Below, piece by piece: positions 24,743 to 33,084 of a stretch of 64,000 bases of DNA; within the stretch, counting starts at the first letter, position 1, and each line of letters begins with the position of its first letter. The notes under the pieces were generated by a model. The model did no database searches. It saw only the letters and a list, made by a program, of their open reading frames with translations, and had not been told where the DNA came from. The stretch spans positions 213,005 through 277,004 of the forward strand of contig NZ_QQXL01000006.1 in assembly GCF_003640665.1 (NCBI RefSeq). The letters run 5' to 3'. The stretch comes from Galactobacter caseinivorans. GTDB lineage: Bacteria; Actinomycetota; Actinomycetes; Actinomycetales; Micrococcaceae. Both the position numbers and the translations under genes were made by a program.

Positions 24743-25393
24743 TTACTTCTCGGCGCGGTCCACCAGGATGGTGGTGTTCTGAGCCGTGCGAATCGTGGCG
24801 ACCACAAACTCCAGCAGCACCCGCCACACCACCACGGTGATCAGTAGGCCAATGGCCCCGAAGAGCAACACGCCGAAGCCCACGGCCGGGCCCCTCAGGA
24901 AGGCCACGGCGGCGCCAAAGAGCAACGCCAGCGTGGAGACCACGATGGCGATGACGTACAGGACCCCAACGAATCTGGGCGTCACGAACTCGCGGAACTC
25001 CATGTCAAAGAGCGCCTGAAAGAAGTTGGGCCGGACGGCGCCCTGCGGCGGCTGCCCGTACGGGGAGGCCGGGCCGCCGAACGGCGCACCGTACCCGGGT
25101 CCACCCGGCCCGGCGGGTCCGGAGGGTCCGGAGGGTCCGGAGGGTCCGGAGGGTCCGGAGGGAAGCCCGGGACCCATCGCGGGGCCCTGGGAGCCCTGGT
25201 GGCCCGTGTAGCCCTGGTCCGGCTGCGCCGCGTAGGTGGGGTTCGTGCCATACGTTCCCTGCGGCGTCGACCCGTGGTCTGGAGCTCCCTGCGCAAAGGG
25301 GTTTGACTCCGGCGTCCTGCCATACCCGTCCGGGCGGTAGGGATCCTGCGGGGTGCCCTCGTCGGGACGGGGGTGCTGGCCGTGCTCGCTCAT
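24743..25393 (-). CDS. DUF4282 membrane protein with collagen-like N-terminus
   Basis: This 216-residue protein has an ATG start preceded by GGAGGA. The N-terminal 120 residues are disordered, rich in Gly/Pro/Gln/Tyr. They include a collagen-like run of SGP triplets followed by GPAGPGGPG, encoded by 9-bp tandem repeats (GGAGGGTCC units on the plus strand near 25122-25165). The C-terminal DUF4282 region (FFQALFDMEFREFVTPR, then two membrane helices LYVIAIVVSTLALLF and VLLFGAIGLLITVVVW) ends in a conserved EFVVATIRTAQNTTILVD. DUF4282 proteins are of unknown function. The triplet run is likely to vary in length between strains. Confidence 0.85.
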   Translation of the reverse strand: MSEHGQHPRPDEGTPQDPYRPDGYGRTPESNPFAQGAPDHGSTPQGTYGTNPTYAAQPDQGYTGHQGSQGPAMGPGLPSGPSGPSGPSGPSGPAGPGGPGYGAPFGGPASPYGQPPQGAVRPNFFQALFDMEFREFVTPRFVGVLYVIAIVVSTLALLFGAAVAFLRGPAVGFGVLLFGAIGLLITVVVWRVLLEFVVATIRTAQNTTILVDRAEK

Positions 25394-25515
25394 GCGTAAA
25401 TCCTCCCAATAGTGCCGTCGACGCAGACGCGGTGGTGACTCATCCATCGGCCGCTCTCCCCGAGATACTGTCAGGAATTCCTCGCCGCGGGTACCACTTC
25501 GGGGGCAGGACCGGC

Positions 25516-26790
25516 TTAGGCGCAGGCGATCCAGGCGCGCGAGACGATCTGCCCCTCAACCGCCGGGGACTCCTTCTTGGGCTCCCCGCCCGCGGTCACG
25601 GAGAGCTGGTAGGTGCCGAACCGCAAATACTTCACTGTCTGCGCCCAGGTGCCGTCCGGCCGCACCTTGGCGACGTAGCGGCGCGTCTCCTTCCCCCACG
25701 GCGAGCACCACTTGGTGTAGCGGCCAGGCGTGACCTCAATGGTGACCATGCTGCCGACCGGCGCGGTGCCCTTGACCGTCACGGTGCCGGTGTAGGTCTC
25801 GATGCTGGGCAGTGTGAGCACCGGAGCCGCCCAGATGGGCGTCGGGGTCACAGTCGGGGTCACAGTCGGGGTCACGGTCGGAGTGACCGGAGGCGTGGTG
25901 GTGGGACTCGTGGGAGTCGACGTCGTTGGGGTGTGCTCGGTCGGTTCACTGGACGATGCCGACGTGGTCTTGGTCGACGGTCCGGGGTCTGGCGTCGGCT
26001 GGATGGTTGGTTCGGTCGTCGTCTCGGGCGCCGACGTGGGGCGGGGTACCACCGGGCTGGGCTCGGCGATACTGGACTCGGCGATACTGGGCACGGCGGG
26101 GCTGGACGCCAGCTCGTCCTGAGCGTCGGCGCGCGGCGGCACCACGGGCACCACGGGAGCGGGCACCAGCGCCGGCACGCTGACCTGCGCCGAACTGGCC
26201 GCCGGCGGCGCTGACTTGCGATCGGAAGGGCCAGCGGAAGGTGCGCTGGGGCGCTGAGGCGACGCCGCGGCGTCGGGCACCGAAGACTGGGGCTGCTGCG
26301 TCGAGGAGCCCGCCACAACCCGCGGGGAAGGCTCGGTGTGCGGGTTCACCGCATAGGCAACCACTGCGGTGGTCGCGGCGGCCGCCACGAGCGCGGCGCC
26401 CACCAGCCACAGCTGCGGACCTGCCACGGCTCCCAGCAGGGTCCCCGAGGACGCCGCCGACCCGGTGCCTGCAGAGGCACCGACGCTCGCGCCGACCCCG
26501 GCAGCGGCACCGGCTCCGGCCCATCCGCCGTACTTCGCGGCGGCCACCACGCCGAGCACGGCGGGCAGCAAAACGAATCCGAGCGAACGCGTCACCACGC
26601 GCAGCTCCTCAGACAAAATGCGGCAGTCAACGCAGCTTTCCAGGTGCCGATTGACCATGTCCTGCTCTTCGGCGCTGGCGGTCTCCGCGATAAACGCAGG
26701 AATGGCGGCGAGGCAGATGCGGCACTCGGCGGGCGCACCCACGGCCGCGACGTGCTGCGCAACCCACGCCTCACGCAGCGCCCGGCGCAC
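25516..26790 (-). CDS. Anti-sigma (zf-HC2-like) membrane protein, detached C-terminal half of a sigma/anti-sigma fusion
   Basis: The open frame encodes about 424 residues from a possible GTG at 26790. A zinc-finger anti-sigma domain (ECRICLA ... HLESCVDC, HxxxCxxC) is followed by two membrane segments (LGFVLLPAVLGVVAAAKYGG and LWLVGAALVAAAATTAVVAYAV). Next is a long Pro/Thr/Ser-rich extracytoplasmic linker with TPTVTPTVTPTVTPT repeats, and an Ig-like C-terminal domain (TYTGTVTVKGTAPVGS). It would be fused in frame to the upstream ECF sigma factor were it not for a 52-bp duplication (26732-26840), which shifts the frame. The first residues of this frame repeat the sigma C-terminus (RRALREAWVAQHVAAVGAP). 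It may be expressed by reinitiation, or may be silent. Confidence 0.75.
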   Translation of the reverse strand: MRRALREAWVAQHVAAVGAPAECRICLAAIPAFIAETASAEEQDMVNRHLESCVDCRILSEELRVVTRSLGFVLLPAVLGVVAAAKYGGWAGAGAAAGVGASVGASAGTGSAASSGTLLGAVAGPQLWLVGAALVAAAATTAVVAYAVNPHTEPSPRVVAGSSTQQPQSSVPDAAASPQRPSAPSAGPSDRKSAPPAASSAQVSVPALVPAPVVPVVPPRADAQDELASSPAVPSIAESSIAEPSPVVPRPTSAPETTTEPTIQPTPDPGPSTKTTSASSSEPTEHTPTTSTPTSPTTTPPVTPTVTPTVTPTVTPTPIWAAPVLTLPSIETYTGTVTVKGTAPVGSMVTIEVTPGRYTKWCSPWGKETRRYVAKVRPDGTWAQTVKYLRFGTYQLSVTAGGEPKKESPAVEGQIVSRAWIACA

Positions 26791-26840
26791 CCACGGCCGC
26801 GACGTGCTGCGCAACCCACGCCTCACGCAGCGCCCGGCGC
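26732..26840. repeat. 52-bp tandem duplication at the sigma/anti-sigma junction
   Basis: Two perfect copies with a 52-bp period (26732-26783 and 26784-26835, matching on to 26840, so 57 bp are shared with a 5-bp GGCGC overlap). As 52 is not a multiple of three, the duplication moves the downstream anti-sigma domain out of frame and creates the TGA that ends the sigma factor. With one copy the two halves read through as a single protein. Confidence 0.93.
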
Positions 26841-27343
26841 GCCCGGGTGGCCCGCGCGGAGACCGTGTTGGGCTTGAGGCCCAGCAGCAACGCGACCTCC
26901 CGCGGCTTGAGGCTTTCCACCTCCGTGTACCAAAGAATGGCCTGCGTCCGCTGCGGCAGGGACGCATAGGCGCTGGCCAGCACGCCCTGGCCCAGCTTGC
27001 GCTGAATCACCTGATCCGGCTGCTCAGCCGGGTCCTGCAGCTCCGCCGCACTGTCCAGGTCCGTGGTCCGCGGGTCCCTGAGGTCCTGCTTGGCCTGGTT
27101 GCGCACGATCGTGAAGTAATAGGGGCGGAAGGCGCCGGTGGGCCCACCCTGATTGCGCACCTGCTCGAGGACGCGAACAAAGGCCTCTGAGGCCAGCCCC
27201 TCGGGGTCCGTGACCCCGGGCTGCGCCGCAGCCGCGGTCACCCCGGAGCGATAGTGGCGCTTCCACAGCTCCGCGGCGGCAGGCGAATCCCCGTCATGCA
27301 AAAGGGCAAGCAGATCGTGGTCGCTAGCTCTGCGCAAAGACAT
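26771..27343 (-). CDS. ECF-type RNA polymerase sigma factor (truncated fusion)
   Basis: This protein has 190 residues with an ATG start. Region 2 (about residues 8-85, with AFRPYYFTIVRNQAKQDLRD) and region 4 (about 120-178, SLPQRTQAILWYTEVESLKPREVALLLGLKPNTV as the helix-turn-helix) are intact, so it should recognise promoters. The final residues GAPGAA arise from the duplicated 52 bp. In a single-copy allele the protein would continue into a zinc-finger anti-sigma and membrane domain, as in related actinobacterial sigma/anti-sigma fusions recalled from the family. Loss of the tether could release the factor from control. The upstream region (27344-27923) probably carries its promoter, but none could be fixed. 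Confidence 0.88.
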   Translation of the reverse strand: MSLRRASDHDLLALLHDGDSPAAAELWKRHYRSGVTAAAAQPGVTDPEGLASEAFVRVLEQVRNQGGPTGAFRPYYFTIVRNQAKQDLRDPRTTDLDSAAELQDPAEQPDQVIQRKLGQGVLASAYASLPQRTQAILWYTEVESLKPREVALLLGLKPNTVSARATRARRALREAWVAQHVAAVGAPGAA

Positions 27344-27923
27344 GGATCACTCGGTTCGGGGGGACAGCGGGTGTATGGAGAAAGCGGACCACGCGGGGGG
27401 ACACGTGGGTGATGCGTGGGGTGCATCTGAAGTTTTTGGTGGGTTCAGAAGCGTAGCCCCCAAGGCTAGTGCTCCGGCAATTCTACGGCGGCAGCTACGA
27501 CACTTCTCAACCCATCCACCTACCAAGAGTGCATTTGGGCCAAAACGTGACACGGGCGGGTACTTTTTCTTGAAAGATATTTTGGAAGGGGGTTGCTGGT
27601 GCCGGCACAGCGCGGCCCAGGGGCGCCTGTGGACGCAGGCGGCACCGACCTCCGGGGCGCCCACAAAAGGCCGTGGTGTAACCTCAAAAGAACCGCAAAT
27701 CGGCGTGATTGCCAGTGATTGACGGCCACAACGCTCCGCCGAGTATTCACGCTCGGCGTGACCTCCCACCGCTCAGAGCAGCGGCCGGCGCGGAAACCGC
27801 CACACGGTTGACGCCTTCACTCCCACCCCCCACGAGCCCTGGCTCTGCTCACCTGTTGCAGGGTGGCCGCTCCGCCTTCACTCGTCACCGAGTGCCCCGT
27901 CCTCCAAGGAGAGAAGCGCGATC
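27344..27923. other. 580-bp intergenic region between the sigma factor and the desaturase
   Basis: I see no gene here. It is the divergent promoter region of the sigma factor (minus) and the desaturase (plus). A locally AT-richer stretch (about 27538-27595) is the most promoter-like part, but no confident -35/-10 pair was found. AAGGAGAG lies just upstream of the desaturase ATG. Confidence 0.6.
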
Positions 27924-29048
27924 ATGAATCCCCAGCACACCGGCGAGCACCCCCAGCGCCGCGAAACCGCCGCCGTCGCGGCGTCGGGCTCCTTCGTAGA
28001 CCAGGACTCCTACCCCGTGCACGCGCGCGCCTACTTAGAGGTGTCCCAGGCAGTGAAGGAGCGCGGACTCATGCGCCGCGCTCCCCTGTTCTACTGGGGC
28101 GTCGGGGCGGCCCTGCTGCTGGCCTTTGGCGGCTGCATCGCGGCCTTTGTCCTGGTGGGGCAATCCTGGTTCCAGCTGCTGATCGCTGCGGCCCTTGGGC
28201 TGCTGTTCACCCAAGCGGCGTTCATTGCCCACGAGGCCGCGCACCGCCAGATTCTCAGCTTTGGCCCGGCCAATGACCGCCTGGCCAAACTTCTGACCGG
28301 CTCACTTGGCCTGAGCTACTCCTGGTGGAACTCCAAGCACTCTCGCCACCACGCCAACCCCAACAAGGCCGGCAAGGATCCGGACATTGAGGCAGGCACC
28401 ATCTCCTTCCTTGAGACGGACGCCGCCAAGACGCGCGGCCTGCACCGCCGGATTGCGGCCCGGCAAGGCTGGCTCTTCTTCCCCCTCCTGACGCTGGAGG
28501 GGCTCAACCTTCACGTCCAGAGCTACAAGCACCTGATGAGCCGCGGCCGGGTCAAGGGCCGGTGGATGGAACTGTCCATGATCACCGCCCGCTTCGCGTG
28601 CCTACTCATCCCGCTGCTGCTGCTCTTGCCGCTGGGCATGGCGTTCGCCTTCATCGGCGTGCAGCTCGCAGTCTTTGGCGTGTATATGGGCGCGTCCTTT
28701 GCCCCGAACCACAAGGGCATGCCGATCATCTCCCCCACGGCCAAGCTGGACTTCTTCTCCAAGCAGGTCCGCACCTCCCGCAACATCAAGGGCGGATGGT
28801 GGGCCACCGCCCTCCTGGGCGGGCTGAACTACCAAGTGGAGCACCACCTCTTCCCCAGCATGGCCCGGAATCACCTGGCGCAGACCCAGCAGATTGTGCG
28901 CGCCTACTGCCAGGAGCACAACGTTCCCTACACGGAGACCACCCTGGCCGAGTCCTACGCCATCGTGGTCCAGTACCTCAACCGCGTGGGCATTGCTGCC
29001 CGAGACCCCTTTGACTGCCCCACCGCGGCGCAGTTTGGGCGCCGCTGA
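27924..29048 (+). CDS. Membrane fatty-acid (acyl-lipid/acyl-CoA) desaturase
   Basis: This 374-residue integral membrane di-iron enzyme has an ATG start with AAGGAGAG upstream. The three histidine boxes are present: HEAAH (103-107), HSRHH (139-143) and QVEHH (304-308). Four hydrophobic segments are arranged in two pairs (about 55-100 and 205-245). The NVPYTETTLAESYA C-terminus is typical of actinobacterial front-end/delta-type desaturases. It likely introduces a cis double bond into membrane lipids for fluidity control. It is a single gene without the usual reductase neighbour. The segment GCGTCGGGCT at 27981 falls in the unconserved N-terminus. Confidence 0.93.
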   Translation: MNPQHTGEHPQRRETAAVAASGSFVDQDSYPVHARAYLEVSQAVKERGLMRRAPLFYWGVGAALLLAFGGCIAAFVLVGQSWFQLLIAAALGLLFTQAAFIAHEAAHRQILSFGPANDRLAKLLTGSLGLSYSWWNSKHSRHHANPNKAGKDPDIEAGTISFLETDAAKTRGLHRRIAARQGWLFFPLLTLEGLNLHVQSYKHLMSRGRVKGRWMELSMITARFACLLIPLLLLLPLGMAFAFIGVQLAVFGVYMGASFAPNHKGMPIISPTAKLDFFSKQVRTSRNIKGGWWATALLGGLNYQVEHHLFPSMARNHLAQTQQIVRAYCQEHNVPYTETTLAESYAIVVQYLNRVGIAARDPFDCPTAAQFGRR

Positions 29049-29138
29049 GGGTTCCAGCGATAGCCCCGCGGGAGCAGGGCCAGGGAGCAGGCGGCAGGGG
29101 CAGGCGGCAGGCGGCAGGTGGCAGGTGGCAGACACAGT

Positions 29139-29197
29139 CAAAGGGGTGGCCGCAGATCTTTCGTCTCTTCAGACGTTGATCCGCGGCCACCCCTTTG
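29139..29197. terminator. Bidirectional terminator between desaturase and surface protein
   Basis: There are perfect 15-bp inverted arms (CAAAGGGGTGGCCGC / GCGGCCACCCCTTTG) around a 29-nt loop. A GGCAGGC/GGCAGGT tandem run lies just before it (about 29087-29130). It separates the convergent desaturase and LPXTG-protein genes. Confidence 0.75.
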
Positions 29198-29219
29198 CTG
29201 CTGCCGTGCCGGTGGTTCG

Positions 29220-30788
29220 TTACTGGTGGCGGCGGCGCTTGCCGAGCAGGAGCGAGCCTGCACCAGCCAGGACCAACAGAGCGGCGATCAACGCCATCAC
29301 GGTCACGGCCGCACCCGTGTGCGCCAGCGGGGGCTCACTCGGCGTCGTCGACTGTGCGGCGTGGCTCGGCTGCGTCGGCTCGGCCGGCGTCGTGGGCTCC
29401 GTGGGAACCGTCGGTTCGGTCGGCTGCGTCGGCTCAGTCGGCGTCGTGGGCTGCGTGGGCTCAGTCGGCGTCGTGGGCTCGGTCGGAACCGTCGGCGGCA
29501 CTGTGGGCTCCGGGGAGTTCGTGATGTCGCCAAAGGTGACGTTCAGGTGCGTCCCGTCCACCACCACCTTCTTGCCGACCTTGGCCTTGACGTAGCCGGC
29601 CGGGGCCTTGGTCTCCGTCAGGGTGTAGGTACCCCAGGCAATGCCGGTGATCTTGAGCTTGCCGACCGCCGGATCCTTGTCATTCTCACCGTTATCCACC
29701 ACGGGAGCTGCGGTGCCGTCCGGCCCGGTGACGGACCACTCGGAACCCGCCAGCGCCTTGCCGTCCGGGTCCACCTTGTTCCACGTGACGACGCCGACCT
29801 TCTGGTCGCCGCCACCCTCGCCGTCGGCAGTCTGGTGCGTATAGGTCGTCTCAACGAAGTCCTTGCCATCGGCCTGGACCCTGTTGGAGAACTTGGTCCC
29901 CGCCACCGTGCCGGCCGGGATTGGCGTGGAGTACACCACGCGGTAGAGCTTGTCGGGGTCGGCGCCGTGGATGTTGAGGGTGTAGTTATTGGTACCAAAG
30001 TCCACGCTGTACTGACCGCTCGCGGAACCCTTGGACAGCGGCGTCCACGTGCCGGCCTGATACTGCGCCGGGGTGGCCGTCTCCACGCCGAAGCTGGTCT
30101 GATCCAGGCTCAGGCGCTGGTCATAGGTATCCACCAACGTGACGGGGTTTCCGCCCGGCGTCACCAGATCCTTGCCCAGAAGCGTGACCTGCCAGGCGAT
30201 GCTCTTGCCATCCGCGGTCCGCCAGGCTGACTTGAAGCTGTCCTGGGGGATCTTCGGATCGTAGGGGCCAACACCGCCGTCAACGTGGCTCTTGACCTCG
30301 TGCTCAGTGCCCTCGTTCCACGTCCAGGTTTCCACGTCCGTCTCCTTCACAGCCTGCGCTGCGAAGCGCAGGGAGCCGGTGACGTTGTCGTGGGTCTCCA
30401 CGTAGTCGGTGAAGGTGCAGACGATCTTGGTGTCCTGGACCTTGCAGGTACCGACCAAGGCGCCCGCCTTGTCCTTCAGGTCAAAGGAGGCAGGATTGCC
30501 CTTGATCACGTCCGGGAACGTGAGCTCAAAGGTGTCCCCCGCCTTGGCGTCCGCGGGTGCTTTCCACTCCGCCTGGATCTTGACGCCCTGGTACAGGTTG
30601 ATGGGCTTGCCGTCCGGATTGCCGTTGGCATCCGGGTTGACGACCACCTTGGTGATCGCGTCAACGGTTGCGGCGTACGACGCCGCGGGGGCCACTCCCA
30701 GCAGAAGGAGGGTCAGCGCGGCGACAGCGGCGGAAAGCTTGCCCCAGCGCTTGGTAGTCCTTGAATGGTGTTCGAGTCTTGCCCTCAC
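29220..30788 (-). CDS. LPXTG-type (LAHTG) cell-wall-anchored surface protein
   Basis: This 522-residue protein has a GTG start. It has a signal peptide (GKLSAAVAALTLLLLGVAPAASYA, cleaved near residue 40) and an N-terminal adhesin-like beta domain (about 45-170). A second domain follows, then a SpaA/Cna_B-like prealbumin domain (GKALAGSEWSVTG ... GTYTLTETKAPAGY). A long Pro/Thr/Glu repeat stalk comes next, then the sortase signal LAHTG (488-492) with a hydrophobic helix and a KRRRHQ tail. The role is probably adhesion or a surface pilin-like structure. No sortase gene is in the window, so the housekeeping enzyme would be used. No typical pilin motif was seen. It stands alone with its own leader region. 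Confidence 0.9.
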   Translation of the reverse strand: MRARLEHHSRTTKRWGKLSAAVAALTLLLLGVAPAASYAATVDAITKVVVNPDANGNPDGKPINLYQGVKIQAEWKAPADAKAGDTFELTFPDVIKGNPASFDLKDKAGALVGTCKVQDTKIVCTFTDYVETHDNVTGSLRFAAQAVKETDVETWTWNEGTEHEVKSHVDGGVGPYDPKIPQDSFKSAWRTADGKSIAWQVTLLGKDLVTPGGNPVTLVDTYDQRLSLDQTSFGVETATPAQYQAGTWTPLSKGSASGQYSVDFGTNNYTLNIHGADPDKLYRVVYSTPIPAGTVAGTKFSNRVQADGKDFVETTYTHQTADGEGGGDQKVGVVTWNKVDPDGKALAGSEWSVTGPDGTAAPVVDNGENDKDPAVGKLKITGIAWGTYTLTETKAPAGYVKAKVGKKVVVDGTHLNVTFGDITNSPEPTVPPTVPTEPTTPTEPTQPTTPTEPTQPTEPTVPTEPTTPAEPTQPSHAAQSTTPSEPPLAHTGAAVTVMALIAALLVLAGAGSLLLGKRRRHQ

Positions 30789-31170
30789 GAGGCACTCCGA
30801 TGCTCGGCGACAGGTGTCGCATAGTTACCTAGGAAAGAGGCCGACGAATCAGCCTTGTGCAGGGTAGGAGTCGGGAGGGGGCGACTTCTGGTGTGGATGT
30901 GACGGGGATCACAAAATGGAGGTCATGGGCTGGCTCCCGCTCGCGGTGCGCCGCCGCCGACGCTCACTTCTCCCGTGGACCTCGCTTGACACGGCCGCGT
31001 GAAGAGTCCCCCAAAGAACCATGTTCAACCCCCAAGGTGAACTGTTTTTTGCAACACGACTGAACGCCATATAGGCGAAGCGGTGATGTTGCTCCCTGTA
31101 CTGAAACTGAAGCATATTTCGGAACACCCCCTCCGACTAGGGGGAGTCTCACCAGGCAACACAAGGGCAC
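30789..31170. other. Gene-free leader region upstream of the surface-protein gene
   Basis: This is about 380 bp between the surface-protein start and the tRNA terminator. It is less GC-rich than average near 31030-31120 and contains a small hairpin (CCCCCT - 5 nt - AGGGGG, about 31126-31143). It may hold the surface-protein promoter and a long 5' leader, but I could not place boxes. No small ORF with a good ribosome-binding site was found. Confidence 0.5.
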
Positions 31171-31213
31171 AAAAAAAGACCCGGCTCCCACGATGATTCG
31201 TGGGAGCCGGGTC
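31171..31213 (-). terminator. Rho-independent terminator of tRNA-Ser
   Basis: On the minus strand there is an 18-bp GC-rich stem (GACCCGGCTCCCACGA / TCGTGGGAGCCGGGTC) followed by TTTTTTT. It begins 5 nt after the tRNA 3' end, a classic intrinsic terminator. Confidence 0.93.
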
Positions 31214-31218
31214 AAGCG

Positions 31219-31303
31219 CGGAGGATGGGGGATTTGAACCCCCGAGGGCGTGAACCCAACACGCGTTCCAGGCGTGCGCCATAGGCCGCTAGGCGAATCC
31301 TCC
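31219..31303 (-). tRNA. tRNA-Ser (anticodon GGA)
   Basis: The minus strand folds into a tRNA: acceptor stem GGAGGAT/ATCCTCC, discriminator G, anticodon stem-loop CACGC-CTGGAAC-GCGTG with anticodon GGA (reads UCC/UCU), T-arm with GGTTCAAATCC, and the long variable arm (GTTGGGTTCACGCCC) typical of class II tRNA-Ser. CCA is not encoded. It is followed by an intrinsic terminator and lies just upstream of the divergent SRP RNA gene, a common actinobacterial arrangement. Confidence 0.96.
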
Positions 31304-31385
31304 TTGGCTTGCCCGCGTGAAGCAGGCTTGAACAGCTTAACCTAAACACCACCGCACCTCCCAATCGGGGCGCCGCACCCTCCGA

Positions 31386-31415
31386 TTCGGCCCCACCCGC
31401 GGGAGCCTCTATACT
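31386..31415 (+). promoter_or_regulatory. Likely promoter of the SRP RNA gene
   Basis: A TATACT -10 box (31410-31415) lies 7 bp before the predicted start of the SRP RNA. A weak TTCGGC -35 box at 31386-31391 is spaced 18 bp from it. The placement is inferred from the RNA start. Confidence 0.5.
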
Positions 31416-31422
31416 GATTCTT

Positions 31423-31511
31423 GGCCCCTCACGTGGTGTCATCTCGTCGAACTCCCCCAGGGCAGGAATGCAGCAAGGGTAGATGGGCTCTGGCAGGTGC
31501 GTGAGGGGTCT
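31423..31511 (+). ncRNA. ffs: Signal recognition particle RNA, small bacterial type (4.5S-like)
   Basis: The conserved SRP helix 8 core is visible: CCCCAGGGCAGGAATGCAGC then AAGGGTA, TGGGCTCTGG. The ends pair (GCCCCTCACG with CGTGAGGGGTC). The tetraloop region reads GGAATG rather than the usual GGAAG. It acts as the RNA of the Ffh particle in co-translational membrane targeting. It lies upstream of gluQ and close to dnaX-recR, as is usual in Gram-positive bacteria. Confidence 0.93.
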
Positions 31512-31532
31512 TTAACGTCCTCAGGAGGAATC

Positions 31533-32432
31533 ATGGGTGCCGGCCGCTACGCCCCTAGCCCGTCCGGAGATCTGCATGTTGGCAATCTCCGTACCGCGAT
31601 GCTGGCCTGGCTCTTTGCCCGCTGCAGCGATCGCGAGCTGATCCTGCGCATGGAGGACCTGGACACCGCACGCACCGTGGCCGGGTCAGAGCAGCGGCAA
31701 CTGGAGGACCTCCAGGCCCTTGGCCTGACCTTTGACCGCGTCTCCCCGCGCCAGTCCGAGCGCCTCGAGGTCTACACGCAGGCTTTGGACACGCTGCGCC
31801 AACGCGGCCTGCTCTACGAATGCTTCTGCACCCGGCGCGACATCTTGGATGCCCCGCGCGCCCCGCACACGCCGCCCGGGGCGTACCCCGGCACCTGCCG
31901 CAACCTTTCCGAGCAGGAGCGGGCCACGCGCCGTCGGGCACGCCCTGCCGCCTGGCGCCTGCGCACCGACGGCGGCCAGAACACGGTGCAGGATCGCCTG
32001 CTTGGCCCCATCACGAGCGCGATTGACGACGTGGTCGTGGTGCGCAACGACGGGACGCCCGCGTACAACCTGGCCGTGGTGGTGGATGATCACCTCTCCG
32101 GCGTGAATCAGGTGGTCCGCGCGGACGACCTGGCATCCTCCTCCCCGCGCCAGGCGCACCTGCGGGGCCTGCTCTACGGCGACGCGGCGCGCGATGAGGT
32201 GGAGTACGCGCACGTTCCGTTGGTGATCAACGCGCAGGGCGCACGGCTGGCCAAGCGGGACGGCGCGGTGACGCTGCGTTCCCTGCTCGACGCCGGGTAC
32301 TCGGCTGAGCGGGTGCGGCACCTGCTCCTTGGCTCGCTTGGGCTGCCGGCCGATTCGCTCGAAAGCGCGCTGGGTGCCTTTGACGCCGACGCGCTCCCGA
32401 GCGAACCGTGGGTGTTCACTCCGCCCAGCTGA
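31533..32432 (+). CDS. gluQ: Glutamyl-Q tRNA(Asp) synthetase
   Basis: This 299-residue protein has its ATG after a strong AGGAGGA. It is a truncated glutamyl-tRNA synthetase catalytic core without the anticodon-binding domain, which defines the GluQRS/YadB group that glutamylates queuosine of tRNA-Asp. The HIGH-like motif is YAPSPSGDLHVGNLRTA, the zinc site is ECFCTRRD with YPGTC, and the KMSKS-like motif is RLAKRDGA. The insert RRRARPAAW is encoded across a CCGTCGGGCA motif (31931). Length is normal. Whether the cell makes queuosine cannot be seen here. Confidence 0.92.
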   Translation: MGAGRYAPSPSGDLHVGNLRTAMLAWLFARCSDRELILRMEDLDTARTVAGSEQRQLEDLQALGLTFDRVSPRQSERLEVYTQALDTLRQRGLLYECFCTRRDILDAPRAPHTPPGAYPGTCRNLSEQERATRRRARPAAWRLRTDGGQNTVQDRLLGPITSAIDDVVVVRNDGTPAYNLAVVVDDHLSGVNQVVRADDLASSSPRQAHLRGLLYGDAARDEVEYAHVPLVINAQGARLAKRDGAVTLRSLLDAGYSAERVRHLLLGSLGLPADSLESALGAFDADALPSEPWVFTPPS

Positions 32433-32455
32433 GCCGGCGCGCGGCGCCACACGCT

Positions 32456-33082
32456 CTACAGCAGCCGGGCGCCCGTGGCGGCGCGCACCGCTTCCTCGGT
32501 GACCCCCGGGGCGCACTCGATCAGCCGCAGCCCCTCCTCTGTCACATCGATCACGGCCAGGTCAGTGATGATCCGGTCCACCACACCGCGCCCGGTCAGC
32601 GGCAGCGAACACTCCTGAACCACCTTGGCGGTGCCGTCCTTGGCCACGTGCTCCATCAGCACGATCACCCGCCGGGCGCCGTGCACCAGGTCCATGGCAC
32701 CGCCGGGGCCCTTGACCATCTTTCCCGGGATCATCCAATTGGCCAGGTCCCCGGCCGCGGAGACCTGCATGGCACCCAGGATCGCGGCGTCGATCTTGCC
32801 GGCGCGGATCATGCCAAAGCTCATGGCGGAGTCAAAGAAACTGGCGCCCGGGAGCACCGTGACCGTCTCCTTGCCCGCGTTGATCAGGTCCGGATCCACC
32901 TGATCCTCCGTGGGGTACGGCCCCACACCCAAGATCCCATTCTCAGATTGCAGCACCACGGTGCGGCCCTCCGGCAGGTAGTTGGGCACCAGCGTGGGCA
33001 GCCCAATCCCCAGGTTCACGTACTCGCTGTCCTGCAATTCCTGCGCCGCGCGTGCGGCCATCTGCTCGCGTGTCAGTGCCAT
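32456..33082 (-). CDS. 3-oxoacid CoA-transferase, subunit B
   Basis: This 208-residue beta subunit of a succinyl-CoA:3-ketoacid (or 3-oxoadipate) CoA-transferase has the catalytic Glu in the SENG motif (SENGILGVG, about residues 46-54) and the conserved [14 protein letters not shown] loop. Together with subunit A it transfers CoA between succinyl-CoA and a 3-oxoacid such as acetoacetate or 3-oxoadipate. The start is 2 nt after the stop of subunit A, so the pair is co-translated. No beta-ketoadipate genes are nearby, so ScoAB-type ketone-body use is somewhat more likely than PcaIJ. Confidence 0.93.
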   Translation of the reverse strand: MALTREQMAARAAQELQDSEYVNLGIGLPTLVPNYLPEGRTVVLQSENGILGVGPYPTEDQVDPDLINAGKETVTVLPGASFFDSAMSFGMIRAGKIDAAILGAMQVSAAGDLANWMIPGKMVKGPGGAMDLVHGARRVIVLMEHVAKDGTAKVVQECSLPLTGRGVVDRIITDLAVIDVTEEGLRLIECAPGVTEEAVRAATGARLL

Positions 33083-33084
33083 GT

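Noticed and set aside
25122..25165. Possible CRISPR-like direct repeats
   Set aside because: The 9-bp units are in-frame SGP codons of a protein; there are no spacers and no cas genes.
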